Below, piece after piece: positions 18,228 through 27,200 of a stretch of DNA of 64,000 bases. The stretch spans positions 1-64,000 of the forward strand of contig VGFU01000007.1 in assembly GCA_016868755.1 (NCBI GenBank), in the 5' to 3' direction. How positions within the stretch are numbered: the first letter of the stretch is position 1; every line of letters starts with the position of its first letter. The translations under genes and the position numbers were made by a program. The DNA is from Bacteroidota bacterium. GTDB lineage: Bacteria; Bacteroidota; Bacteroidia; Flavobacteriales; Schleiferiaceae. The notes beneath the pieces are model-generated. The model searched no databases, was not told the origin of the DNA, and saw nothing but the letters and a program-made list of their open reading frames with translations.

Positions 18228-21200
18228 ATGAAACGCAGAACAACTTTTTTTGCTTTTGTTGCAGCGGCCCTACTGTCCGTGTCTGCCTTTGCGCAGCGCA
18301 CGGTTTCCGGTACGGTCACCGATGCAGCTTCGGGCGAAGCCCTACCCTCGGTATCGGTCCGGGTCAAGGGAACTAATGTAGCTACGGTTACAAATTTTGA
18401 AGGGAAATACTCCATTTCAGCGGCTGACAAGTCAGTAATTGTCTTTTCGGCTGTAGGTTATTCAGGACAAGAAGCTACCGCGACAGGTGCCCAACTGAAC
18501 GTAAAACTCGTACCTCAAGTTACTCGCTTGGATGACGTTGTCGTTACGGCTGGTGGAGTAGCGAAGCAGCGTCGAGCGTTAGGTTTTGGGGTCGAAGAGA
18601 TCAAAGGATCGGCGGTAAAGTCTTCCGGCGAATCCAACATCATTTCGGGTCTTTCTGCGCGCGTCAGCGGGGTCCAAGTGACCAACTCTTCAGGTGCTTC
18701 CGGTGCTGCCTCGTACATTAAGATTCGCGGCAATGCGACCTTCACGTCCAGTGACAACCAGCCGCTAATTGTAGTTGATGGGGTTCCTATCGACAACTCC
18801 ATGACGAATACCGAGGACCTTCGCGCAGGGGTTGCGTATTCCAATCGCGCGATGGATATCAACCCTGACGACATCGAGAACATTTCGGTACTTAAGGGTG
18901 GAGCTGCTGCAGCATTGTACGGAACGCGTGGGGCCAACGGGGTAATCTTAATTACTACAAAAAAGGGCGCTTACGGTCAAGCATTCCGTGTTGACGTGAA
19001 TTCGTCCATGGAGATCACGGAAGTCAACAAGCTTCCTTCACTGCAAACAAAGTACAGCCAAGGGCTTGGTGGGGTGTACCGAGGAGGAACCTCATCTCCA
19101 TTCTCATGGGGCCCGGCCCTTTCAGAACTAGGTTATGATGCGCAAGGAACGATTGTTCAAGATCCCGCGCTATTCGCGGGTCCTGCAGGTGTCACCCCGT
19201 ATGATCAATACGCCTTTTTTAAGCGCGGCATGCGATTGAATAACTCGGTTACGGTATCGGGCGGTACCGACAGGGCAACCTATTACCTCTCAGTTTCGAA
19301 TCTTGCCGACGAAGGAATTATTCCACTTAACCGTTTTGATCGTACGACCGTTCGTATGACAGGATCAGGACAGATTACACGCAAGCTTAAAGCGACTGGT
19401 TCTTTGGCGTACACCTCCTCAGGGGGTTATCGCGTGCAGCAGGGATCCAATATTTCTGGACTCATGTTGGGCCTCCTTCGCACTCCTCCGAGTTTTGATA
19501 ATTCCGATGGATATGAAAAACCAGATGGGACGCAACGCAACTATCGCAACGGTGGCGGATACGACAATCCATACTGGACTGTGAATAAGAACCCATTTCA
19601 GGACAAAGTATCTCGTACGTTCGGTTACGTCCAGATGGATTATGCCCCTTCGGACAAGTTGTTGATCAACTATCGAGTGGGTCTAGATGCCTATAGTGAC
19701 GTTCGTACCCAGATTATGGCCAAATACAGCCGCTCTCTGCCGGTTGGTAGTATTTACAACGACAACTACAATTGGGAGGAGTTGAACCAAGATCTAACGG
19801 CGCGATACACCGACAAGTTTGGCGACCTCGGATTGAGTGCAATGGCCGGATTTAACACGAACCAGCGCCAACTTCGCAACGTTTGGGGATTTGGTTCAGG
19901 ACTAGTAATTCCAGACTTCTACAACATGTCCAACGCCACGAGCCAGCAGACGGGCGAAGGAATTACCCGTCGTCGCATCTGGGGCATGTACGGTGAAGCG
20001 ACCTTGGATTACAAAAGCTATCTGTACTTAACCCTCACCGCACGCAGAGACCAGGCATCGACATTTGGTAATGTGGGTACCACCATTTTATATCCTTCAG
20101 CAAGCCTTGGTCTTGTGATGACGGACGCGCTGAACATTAAGAGCGACGTACTGAGCTTCTGGAAGTTAAGAGCAAGCCAAGCGAAAGTTGGTATTGAGCC
20201 CAGCTTTGCTTCTAACGCTACTTACTTTAACCGAACCTCAGTGGGCTCCGGTTGGGTAACGGGGTTGGACTTCCCATTTATGGGTCAGACAGGGTTCACC
20301 TACAGCAATACTCTAGGCAACGAAGGCTTGACTCCTGAGTTCACGGTAACATCTGAAATTGGTACCGAGTTCCGCTTGTTCAAAGATCGACTGAACCTTG
20401 ATCTCACCTACTACAACCAGGAATCGCGTGACTTGATCATCGCCGTTCCCGTTGCTGGTTCAACTGGATTCACCTCAGCTTTTGTAAATGCTGGTACCAT
20501 GTACAACCGAGGAATTGAACTGGTCGTTGGTGCGGATTTAATAAAGACCGACGATCTTACGTGGAATGCAGGGTTGACCTACACGAGGAACAGGAACAAG
20601 GTTACCGCGCTTGCACCAGGTGTCGACGTGATTTCGCTTCCGTGGGGATTCTTTGGTGCTAACCAACGCCTTATGGTGGGCCAAGCTTACGGAACGCTAT
20701 ACGGTGATGACTGGGAGCGCAACGAAAACGGGACTCCCCTGGTGGACGAGTTTGGTTACCCGATTTACAGTTCGACCGAGGTTGTGGTTGGAGACCCAAA
20801 CCCTGATTTCTTACTGGGCGTAAACAACGACATTCGGTACAAGAATTTCAGCTTTAACATGCTCTGGGACATTCGTCAGGGCGGAGACATCTGGAACGGT
20901 ACACGCGGCGCGTTATACTATTTCGGAACCCATGGCGACACCGAATTGATGATTGACAGCCAAGGAAACGAAGTGGAGCGCGGCGAGAACTTTGTCTGGT
21001 ACGACGCAGTTAGCGGTACGAATGGGGTTTACGCGCCGGGTACGACCATTAATAACGTGGATGTGAGCGGTCAACCGAACACAACGCCCATTTTGCATGA
21101 CTTCGACTCCTACGCTAACGGTCCCTTAAGTGGATTTACTGGCGCATCCCGTCCGTTCATTGAAGATGGAAGCTGGATTCGACTCCGCCAAATTGGGGTC

Positions 21201-21410
21201 AGCTACACATTGCCCGAAAAACTCCTCGCTGGCTCAGGGTTCAAAGGCCTTAGCCTCGGAGTCCAGGGTCGCAACTTGTGGTTGAGCACGCCCTACACGG
21301 GAGTAGACCCAGAAACGAACCTCTCCGGAGCAACGAATAGCCAAGGTGCGGATTACTTCAATATGCCGAATACTAAGGGTTACATCTTCACGCTAAAGGC
21401 AAATTTTTAA
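18228..21410 (+). CDS. SusC/RagA family TonB-dependent outer-membrane receptor
   Basis: 1060 residues. A signal peptide (about 1-22, ending AFAQ) is followed by a carboxypeptidase-like regulatory domain (about 23-105; TVSGTVTDAASGEALPSVSV). Next come a plug domain (about 110-230; ISVLKGGAAAALYGTRGANG) and a 22-strand-type barrel ending KGYIFTLKANF. It should import a nutrient (often glycan or peptide) across the outer membrane with energy from ExbBD-TonB, forming a complex with the SusD-like lipoprotein encoded 12 bases later. The DNA is near 50% GC, lower than its neighbours. The substrate is unknown, as no glycoside hydrolase or regulator lies beside it. Confidence 0.96.
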   Translation: MKRRTTFFAFVAAALLSVSAFAQRTVSGTVTDAASGEALPSVSVRVKGTNVATVTNFEGKYSISAADKSVIVFSAVGYSGQEATATGAQLNVKLVPQVTRLDDVVVTAGGVAKQRRALGFGVEEIKGSAVKSSGESNIISGLSARVSGVQVTNSSGASGAASYIKIRGNATFTSSDNQPLIVVDGVPIDNSMTNTEDLRAGVAYSNRAMDINPDDIENISVLKGGAAAALYGTRGANGVILITTKKGAYGQAFRVDVNSSMEITEVNKLPSLQTKYSQGLGGVYRGGTSSPFSWGPALSELGYDAQGTIVQDPALFAGPAGVTPYDQYAFFKRGMRLNNSVTVSGGTDRATYYLSVSNLADEGIIPLNRFDRTTVRMTGSGQITRKLKATGSLAYTSSGGYRVQQGSNISGLMLGLLRTPPSFDNSDGYEKPDGTQRNYRNGGGYDNPYWTVNKNPFQDKVSRTFGYVQMDYAPSDKLLINYRVGLDAYSDVRTQIMAKYSRSLPVGSIYNDNYNWEELNQDLTARYTDKFGDLGLSAMAGFNTNQRQLRNVWGFGSGLVIPDFYNMSNATSQQTGEGITRRRIWGMYGEATLDYKSYLYLTLTARRDQASTFGNVGTTILYPSASLGLVMTDALNIKSDVLSFWKLRASQAKVGIEPSFASNATYFNRTSVGSGWVTGLDFPFMGQTGFTYSNTLGNEGLTPEFTVTSEIGTEFRLFKDRLNLDLTYYNQESRDLIIAVPVAGSTGFTSAFVNAGTMYNRGIELVVGADLIKTDDLTWNAGLTYTRNRNKVTALAPGVDVISLPWGFFGANQRLMVGQAYGTLYGDDWERNENGTPLVDEFGYPIYSSTEVVVGDPNPDFLLGVNNDIRYKNFSFNMLWDIRQGGDIWNGTRGALYYFGTHGDTELMIDSQGNEVERGENFVWYDAVSGTNGVYAPGTTINNVDVSGQPNTTPILHDFDSYANGPLSGFTGASRPFIEDGSWIRLRQIGVSYTLPEKLLAGSGFKGLSLGVQGRNLWLSTPYTGVDPETNLSGATNSQGADYFNMPNTKGYIFTLKANF

Positions 21411-21422
21411 CAACTACGTGTC

Positions 21423-22772
21423 ATGAAAAAATTATTTTTAATTTCCTTGTTCGCAGCCGGGATCTTCACGGTCTCGTGCACTGATGAATGGCTTGAAGCC
21501 TATAAACTTGACCCCACACGTCCCAGTGATGCGCCAATGAGTACGCTATTGCCCTCGGCGCAAGCTTCGTACGCGTTTGTGCAAGGTGACGTCCTGCCGC
21601 GTCTAACGTCCATTTTTGTTCAGCAAATGACCGGAATTGACCGTCAGTCATTGGCGCATACTCGGTATGCACAAATAGGCGAAGGTGACTTCGACACTCC
21701 GTGGGAGAATGCCTACGCGGGAGGAATGTACGATTTGAAAATCGTTATCGAAAAGGCAAATGCCCTTGATGCTCCAGCATACGCAGGTGTAGCCAAGATC
21801 ATGACGGCCATGTACCTCGGTACGCTGACCGATCATTTTGGTGATATTCCCTATGAAGAGGCACTTCAAGGTTCCGACAATTTCAAACCCGCATTCCAGA
21901 GTCAAGAGCAGATCTATGGGGTAATCGCAACGTTGCTACAGGAGGGCGTGACAGATCTTGACAAGCCAAGTACCCTTAAGCCAACGAGTGACGATTTAAT
22001 CCATCAAGGAGATCTTGCAAAGTGGAAAGCGACAGCCGCTGCTCTAGGCGCAAGGTACTTGAACCACTTGTCGAAGAAGTCGACATATAATCCTGCCAAT
22101 GTAATTGCTGCAGCCAATCTGGCACTGTCGACGGGCGCCACGACGGAAATTCCCTTCCAATCCGAAGCACAGAATCAAAATCCATGGCACCAGTTTACCG
22201 TGATTGATCGCGACGGATACATTTCCCAACATGGAACCATGTTTAATATCATGCGTGCCAAGAACGATCCACGGTTGACGGTTTACCGTTCCTCGGATTC
22301 TGCTTACTTGCCATTCTATGGAGCGGCAACCGCTAAGCTGCCGATCATCACGAATCATGAAGTTCTGTTCATCAAAGCAGAAGCGCTTCAAAGGGCAGGT
22401 CAAACGGCGGATGCGCGCAGTGCTCTCGAAGATGCCATTTTATCGAATATGGCATATTTGGGCGTTAGCGCCACAGACGCGGCCTCTTATGTAGCAACAC
22501 TTCCAGCAACGACCAACCTTGAGTTGATCATGAATGAAAAGTACGTGGCAATGTTCACGCACGTCGAAGCTTGGACCGATTGGCGTCGAACTGGATATCC
22601 TGCAATTTCAGCTCCCTCAGGGGCGAACTTGTCCGATGTTCCGCGCCGGATGCCGTACCCTCAAGGTGAATACCTATACAATTCCGCAAACGTTCCTATG
22701 CCATTGACGTCAACCCCTGACGAGAAGTTTGGGGTTGAGCCTACCTACAGAGTGTGGTGGGATAAGAACTAA
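21423..22772 (+). CDS. SusD/RagB-like nutrient-binding outer-membrane lipoprotein
   Basis: 449 residues. The lipobox is in FTVSC (Cys19), followed by the acidic start TDEWLEAYKLDP. The body is alpha-helical with TPR-like segments. YKLDPTRPSDAPMSTLLPS, MTAMYLGTLTDHFGDIPYEEAL and the C-terminal RRMPYPQGEYLYN match the SusD-like group 2 (SusD_RagB nutrient-binding) pattern. It should act as the surface lid of the SusC channel. A strong terminator follows, so susC-susD form a closed two-gene operon. Confidence 0.95.
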   Translation: MKKLFLISLFAAGIFTVSCTDEWLEAYKLDPTRPSDAPMSTLLPSAQASYAFVQGDVLPRLTSIFVQQMTGIDRQSLAHTRYAQIGEGDFDTPWENAYAGGMYDLKIVIEKANALDAPAYAGVAKIMTAMYLGTLTDHFGDIPYEEALQGSDNFKPAFQSQEQIYGVIATLLQEGVTDLDKPSTLKPTSDDLIHQGDLAKWKATAAALGARYLNHLSKKSTYNPANVIAAANLALSTGATTEIPFQSEAQNQNPWHQFTVIDRDGYISQHGTMFNIMRAKNDPRLTVYRSSDSAYLPFYGAATAKLPIITNHEVLFIKAEALQRAGQTADARSALEDAILSNMAYLGVSATDAASYVATLPATTNLELIMNEKYVAMFTHVEAWTDWRRTGYPAISAPSGANLSDVPRRMPYPQGEYLYNSANVPMPLTSTPDEKFGVEPTYRVWWDKN

Positions 22773-22794
22773 TCCGGGAATCTGATTTGGGAAG

Positions 22795-22827
22795 GCCCCG
22801 TCCGCAAGGACGGGGCTTTTTTTTTTT
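22795..22827 (+). terminator. Rho-independent terminator of the SusC/SusD operon
   Basis: The stem GCCCCGTCC (22795-22803) pairs with GGACGGGGC (22808-22816) around a GCAA loop and is followed by 11 T. Confidence 0.95.
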
Positions 22828-22843
22828 GCGCGCGTTACGGAGG

Positions 22844-22876
22844 TAAAAGAAAACCCGCTGGGAACGCCAGCGGGTT
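22844..22876 (-). terminator. Rho-independent terminator of efp
   Basis: AACCCGCTGG (22852-22861) pairs with CCAGCGGGTT (22867-22876) around a 5-base loop. Read on the minus strand it is followed by a T-rich tail TTCTTTTACC, suitable for ending efp transcription. Confidence 0.85.
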
Positions 22877-22913
22877 GGGGTGCGGGCGCGGTGCCCGATG
22901 CTCTGTGGGGGGG

Positions 22914-23477
22914 TTACTTGGCGCGCTCCTTGTAGGTGCCTTCGGCCGTGTTGATCACGATGCGCTCGCCGGTTTCGACAAACAGCGGGACGCGGATTTC
23001 GGTTCCGCCCTCTACCGTGGCCGGCTTAAGGGTGTTGGTGGCGGTGTTTCCGCGAATTCCGGGCTCCGTGTAGGTCACTTCGAGGATTACTGTTGAAGGA
23101 AGCTCCACCGAAAGGGGGCGGTCCTCATCGGCGTGAAACATTACCATGCACTCCATGCCGTCTTTAAGGAACTGCGGCGCGTTGATCACTTCTTTAGGCA
23201 TGGGAATTTGCTCGTACGAGTCCATGTTCATGAAGTGGTAGCCGTCGGCGTCGTTGTAGAGGTACTGGTAGGTGCGGAACTCAATTTTGATCTCGTCGAG
23301 CTTGGTTCCGCTCGGAAAAGTGTGTTCCAGCACGCGGCCGTCGTTGAGGTTGCGCATCTTCGTGCGTACAAACGCGGCGCCCTTGCCGGGCTTCACGTGT
23401 AGGAATTCGATGATTTGGTACGGCGCGTGGTTGAAGTGAATGCACATGCCGTTCTTGATGTCTGCGGTCGAAGCCAT
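22914..23477 (-). CDS. efp: Elongation factor P
   Basis: 187 residues from ATG 23477, normal length. The N-terminal KOW-like domain carries HVKPGKGAAFVRTKM with the tip Lys32, the position modified in some bacteria. YNDADGYHFMNMDSYEQI and the C-terminal IRVPLFVETGERIVINT...GTYKERAK are classical. It rescues ribosomes stalled on proline runs, relevant here because TonB and other proteins in the window have Pro-rich stretches. TACCTTTG (23494-23501 on this strand) lies 16 bases before the start and inside the end of the ABC gene, so efp probably has its own promoter. Confidence 0.97.
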   Translation of the reverse strand: MASTADIKNGMCIHFNHAPYQIIEFLHVKPGKGAAFVRTKMRNLNDGRVLEHTFPSGTKLDEIKIEFRTYQYLYNDADGYHFMNMDSYEQIPMPKEVINAPQFLKDGMECMVMFHADEDRPLSVELPSTVILEVTYTEPGIRGNTATNTLKPATVEGGTEIRVPLFVETGERIVINTAEGTYKERAK

Positions 23478-23481
23478 ATCG

Positions 23482-24114
23482 CTAAAATTTTGGCAAAGGT
23501 ACGGAATCGCCCTGCGGCGATAAGCCCGATTGGCAGTGGGCCACTTCGACCGCTTGGTGGTTGCTGGCCACAAAAAGCATGCGGGCCGAACCCGGCGCCG
23601 CGTCGAGCTCGGCACCCAGCGTGTCGTGGAACCAGGCCTGGCCCTCGGCGTCAAGGTGGTTGCAGGGCTCGTCGAGCAGCAAAAGGGGTGCTTCGGTGCA
23701 GATGGCTACGGCGAGCAAGAGGCGCTGCCGCTGTCCGCTCGATAGGCTTTTGAGCGGACGCTTCCAAAGGGGGCTTTCGGCGTCGAGGTAGGCCCAGGGA
23801 CTGCGTCGCCAGCGCCGCAGGGAGCCGTGGAGCGCCACCCAATCGCGCCCGGTAGCTTCGAGCGGTGGCTGCACGTTAGGGCCCGCCCAGCTGACCTGCT
23901 GCGCCCAGGTTTCGGCATCGAGAAAAGCGGATTGGAGCGAGCCGACCGACGGCGGCATTTGTCCGCTAAGCAGCTGAAGCACGGTGCTCTTGCCTGATCC
24001 GTTGGCACCGAGAATGGCGATGCGGTCGCTTGGGCCCCATTGTGCGGACCACGGAGCGATGAGCTCGGTACCCGAAATCCGCTTGCCGACGCCGTTCCAG
24101 TGAAGCCCGAGCAT
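23482..24114 (-). CDS. ABC transporter ATP-binding protein (stand-alone)
   Basis: 210 residues, a single nucleotide-binding domain. Walker A GANGSGKST is at about residues 36-44, the signature LSSGQRQRLLLAVA lies in the middle, Walker B is LLLLDEP with the D-loop NHLDAEG, and the switch His is in VASNHQ. The size and features resemble CcmA-like export ATPases. No permease gene is next to it; it sits between lpxA (5 bases upstream) and efp (4 bases downstream). A lipid or cytochrome-c related role cannot be decided from the sequence. Confidence 0.88.
   Translation of the reverse strand: MLGLHWNGVGKRISGTELIAPWSAQWGPSDRIAILGANGSGKSTVLQLLSGQMPPSVGSLQSAFLDAETWAQQVSWAGPNVQPPLEATGRDWVALHGSLRRWRRSPWAYLDAESPLWKRPLKSLSSGQRQRLLLAVAICTEAPLLLLDEPCNHLDAEGQAWFHDTLGAELDAAPGSARMLFVASNHQAVEVAHCQSGLSPQGDSVPLPKF
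23494..23501 (-). promoter_or_regulatory. Putative -7 element of efp
   Basis: TACCTTTG on the minus strand, 16 bases before the efp ATG and within the last codons of the ABC ATPase gene. Confidence 0.5.
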
Positions 24115-24119
24115 GGCGC

Positions 24120-24893
24120 TTACTGCTTGCGCACGATTCCGCGGTCGGAGGCGAGCACGAACTTGATCAGCTCGGTGCGTTCCGGACTCGCGGGCACCTC
24201 GCGTTCGATTTCGCTGACTGCTTGGGTCGTATTAAATCCGCTTTGGTAGAGCAGGCGGTAGGCGTGGTGAATTTCTTCGATGCGGGCGTTGCTGAATCCG
24301 CGCCGGCGCAGCCCAACGGCGTTCACGCCTTCAAACGTGAGCGGTTCGCGGGCCACGGTGATGAATGGCGGAATGTCCTTGCGTACCAGCGAACCACCGC
24401 CTACCATCACGTGGGAACCGATTTTAACGAATTGGTGCACCGCAGAGAGTCCACCTAAAATGGTCCAGTCGCCGATTTCGACGTGCCCGGCGAGGGCGAC
24501 GTTGTTGACCAAGATAACGTGGTCGCCAATGATGCAGTCGTGGGCCACGTGGGCGTAGGCCATCACCAAGCACTCTTTGCCAAGGGTCGTTTTGCCGTAT
24601 GCTTTGGTTCCGCGGTTGATGGTGGCGCATTCGCGAACAATGCAGCCGTCGCCCAAAAAGACTTCGCTGTATTCGCCGCTGAACTTGAGGTCTTGGGGCA
24701 TTCCGCCGACGACGGCGCCCTGGTGGATGCGGCAGTTTTTGCCCAACCTAGATCCGGCCATGACGTGTCCGCCCGACATGATCCAGCTTCCGTCGCCGAG
24801 CACCGTATCGTGTTCAACGACCGCAAAGGCGTCGATGCGCACGTTGCCCGCGATTTTGGCGTCAGGGTGTACTGAGGCTAATGGGGAGATCAC
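24120..24893 (-). CDS. lpxA: UDP-N-acetylglucosamine acyltransferase (lipid A)
   Basis: 257 residues from GTG 24893, one base after the lpxC-fabZ stop. It has a left-handed beta-helix of hexapeptide repeats (about 1-185) followed by a helical C-terminus with GLRRRGFSNARIEEIHHAYR. HQGAVVGGMPQDLKFSGE is the LpxA active-site region, with the catalytic His in AYAHVAHDC. It performs the first acylation of UDP-GlcNAc in lipid A synthesis. It belongs to the HD-lpxD-lpxC/fabZ-lpxA run. Confidence 0.97.
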   Translation of the reverse strand: MISPLASVHPDAKIAGNVRIDAFAVVEHDTVLGDGSWIMSGGHVMAGSRLGKNCRIHQGAVVGGMPQDLKFSGEYSEVFLGDGCIVRECATINRGTKAYGKTTLGKECLVMAYAHVAHDCIIGDHVILVNNVALAGHVEIGDWTILGGLSAVHQFVKIGSHVMVGGGSLVRKDIPPFITVAREPLTFEGVNAVGLRRRGFSNARIEEIHHAYRLLYQSGFNTTQAVSEIEREVPASPERTELIKFVLASDRGIVRKQ

Positions 24894-24894
24894 G

Positions 24895-26271
24895 CTACTT
24901 GTCTTTAGTGATGAGTGCCGTGAATAAGCCCTCGCTGACGAGCTTTTGGCCGACGAAGGCTTCTCCGCGCATTACGACAATACCGCGCCGAATCGGCTGC
25001 GTCAGCGTAAGGTGAAAGTACAGGGTGTCGCCGGGCCCTACCTTGTTCTTGAACTTGACCTCGTCCATTTTGAGGAAGTAGGTAAGGTAGTTTTCGGGAT
25101 CGGGAACCGTGCTGAGGGCAAGGATTCCGCCCACCTGAGCCATGGCCTCGAGCTGAAGTACGCCCGGCATTACCGGCGCCCCGGGAAAATGACCGACAAA
25201 AAACGGCTCGTTCATGGTCACCGCTTTGCTGCCCCAGATGTCGGACTCGCTCATCGAGTGAATGCGGTCGACCAGCATAAAGGGCGGACGGTGAGGCAAA
25301 ATCGACATGATTTTGGTGGCGTCCATAAGCGGTGCCGCGTTGGGGTCAAAAAAGGGCACGGGGTTGGCGGAGTCGATTTGTTCCATAAGGCGCTGGGCTA
25401 GAAGGGTATTGATGCGGTGGCCAGGTTTAAAAATACGAATTTCAGCGGCTACCGGTCGACCCAAGAGTGCGAGGTCGCCGAGCACGTCGAGCATTTTGTG
25501 GGCCGCGGGCTCGGCCGGCATGCGAAAGGGGGTGAGGGGTAAGGCTCCAAGAGCGCTGCTGCGCTCGATCGGCTGCTTGATAAACAGCTCGAGGGCGGAC
25601 CAGTCCGCGTCGTGCAGTTCTCGGTCGATGACCACGATGCCCGCGCCTTCTTGGGCTCCCTGCAGCAGGCCGCGATGGATCATCGGGAGCAGGTGGCTGA
25701 CCAGCGTAAAGGTTCGGGCAGGCGCAACCTGCGCCGCGTAATCGGCGCCGTAGGTAAAATGGCAAACGTTGGTGCCCACGGCTGCAGAGGCGTGGCTCAG
25801 CGCCACCGAATACTGGGGGAGGGCCGCGGGTATGGCTTCTGCCCAAGCGCCCGTCTCGGGGTCTTCGACGCGGACCGCTTCGCGCAGCGCAAAACCGTGC
25901 ATGGGGCCGACGGGATGGCGTCCGGCTTCGAGAATGGCCTCGACCCAGGGTTTGGCCGAACCGTCCAGAATGGGCAATTCGGAGGCGGAGCAGTGAATTT
26001 CGGCGTCGAGGATGCCCAAGCCGAAGAGGGCCGAGAGCAGGTGTTCTGCGGTATGCACCGAGACCTCGCCGTTGCTCAAGGTCGTGCAACGGTCGGTCTC
26101 GCTAACTCGCAACGGATTGATTGCTAAGGCAGTACTCCCTTCGAGGTCGCTGCGCACGAGTTGGTATCCGCTGCCCGCGGCGCCGGGGCGAACCCGAACC
26201 GTGCAGTCTTGGCCGCGGTGGATTCCGCGACCTTGGGCAGTAAATTCTTGATTAAGGGCAAATTGGATCAA
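24895..26271 (-). CDS. lpxC-fabZ: Bifunctional UDP-3-O-acyl-GlcNAc deacetylase / 3-hydroxyacyl-ACP dehydratase
   Basis: 458 residues. The N-terminal 300 residues are LpxC: SVHTAEHLLSALFG holds a zinc His77, and AHKMLDVLGDLALLGRP supplies the second His and Asp. The C-terminal 145 residues are FabZ: ILPHRPPFMLVDRI and the catalytic HFPGAPVMPGVLQLEAMAQ. The fusion is a known Bacteroidota arrangement coupling lipid A deacetylation to fatty-acid synthesis. The TTG start at 26271 overlaps the lpxD stop as TTGA, suggesting translational coupling; no better ATG is near. Confidence 0.97.
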   Translation of the reverse strand: MIQFALNQEFTAQGRGIHRGQDCTVRVRPGAAGSGYQLVRSDLEGSTALAINPLRVSETDRCTTLSNGEVSVHTAEHLLSALFGLGILDAEIHCSASELPILDGSAKPWVEAILEAGRHPVGPMHGFALREAVRVEDPETGAWAEAIPAALPQYSVALSHASAAVGTNVCHFTYGADYAAQVAPARTFTLVSHLLPMIHRGLLQGAQEGAGIVVIDRELHDADWSALELFIKQPIERSSALGALPLTPFRMPAEPAAHKMLDVLGDLALLGRPVAAEIRIFKPGHRINTLLAQRLMEQIDSANPVPFFDPNAAPLMDATKIMSILPHRPPFMLVDRIHSMSESDIWGSKAVTMNEPFFVGHFPGAPVMPGVLQLEAMAQVGGILALSTVPDPENYLTYFLKMDEVKFKNKVGPGDTLYFHLTLTQPIRRGIVVMRGEAFVGQKLVSEGLFTALITKDK

Positions 26272-27200
26272 CCTCGTGCGGACTTTTGGGCTGCAAATAA
26301 ACGGCGGAATTCGCGGGCGTCCACGGCCGGGCTTCCAAGTACTTCGGTTCCCGCCGGAACGGATTTGCCCACGCCGCTTTGGGCGCCGATTCGGGCCCCC
26401 CGGCCGATGCGCAGGTGCCCGGCGATGCCCGCCTGTCCTCCAACCACGACGTAGTCTTCAAGCACGGTGGAGCCGGCGATCCCCACCTGTCCGGCGAGCA
26501 CGCAGTGAGCGCCGATGCGCACGTTGTGTCCGATCTGGCAGAGGTTGTCGATTTTGCAGCCGTCGCCGATGAGGGTTTCGCCGACGACTGCGCGGTCCAC
26601 GCACGTGCCGGCACCCAGTTCGACGCCGTTGCCGATGCGCACGCGCCCTAGGTGCGGGATTTTGGTCCATCCCGGCTGCGCGCCGTGGGGCGGAACGAAT
26701 CCGAACCCGTCAGCCCCCACGACGGCGTTGGCGTGAATGATGCAGTCAGCGCCGACCACGGTACCGGGGTAGAGCACCACACCGGGGTGTAGTACGGTTC
26801 GGGCGCCAACGGTAACGTTCTCGGCGAGGTGAACGCCGGGGTGAACGACTGCGCTAGGGTCGACGCCGTCGGGGCGCTCGGCGGACCATGCCACCGGCTG
26901 AATGCCGCTGCCCAAGATGTGCGCCCAAGCGGCATAGGGGTTGGCCACGCGGACCACAGCACCCGCAAAGCCCTCGGGCCGCAGGGTTTCTAGGGCGGCG
27001 ACGACGGCACTCGCCGAACTTTGCGCCCAGGCCTTGCGGTAGCTTGGGTTGGCGATAAAACTGATTCCGCCCTCGCTACCCGACTCCAGGGTGCAGGCAA
27101 AATGGAGTTCGGCATCAGGTCCCTCGAGTACGCCGCCCAAATCGGCGGCCCACGCCGAGGCGGTGCGGGGAGGCAAGGGGCTCGCCCCTAGCGGATCCAT
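26268..27200 (-). CDS. lpxD: UDP-3-O-(3-hydroxyacyl)glucosamine N-acyltransferase
   Basis: 310 residues from ATG 27200; an in-frame TTG at 27221 is possible. The N-terminal uridine-binding domain (SFIANPSYRKAW) is followed by hexapeptide repeats with NAVVGADGFGFVP and GHNVRIGAHC (catalytic His), then KSVPAGTEVLGSPAVDAREF. It adds the second acyl chain in lipid A synthesis. At 310 residues it is somewhat shorter than the usual 330-345. The start overlaps the end of the HD gene by 13 bases and the stop overlaps the lpxC-fabZ start. Confidence 0.95.
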   Translation of the reverse strand: MDPLGASPLPPRTASAWAADLGGVLEGPDAELHFACTLESGSEGGISFIANPSYRKAWAQSSASAVVAALETLRPEGFAGAVVRVANPYAAWAHILGSGIQPVAWSAERPDGVDPSAVVHPGVHLAENVTVGARTVLHPGVVLYPGTVVGADCIIHANAVVGADGFGFVPPHGAQPGWTKIPHLGRVRIGNGVELGAGTCVDRAVVGETLIGDGCKIDNLCQIGHNVRIGAHCVLAGQVGIAGSTVLEDYVVVGGQAGIAGHLRIGRGARIGAQSGVGKSVPAGTEVLGSPAVDAREFRRLFAAQKSARG

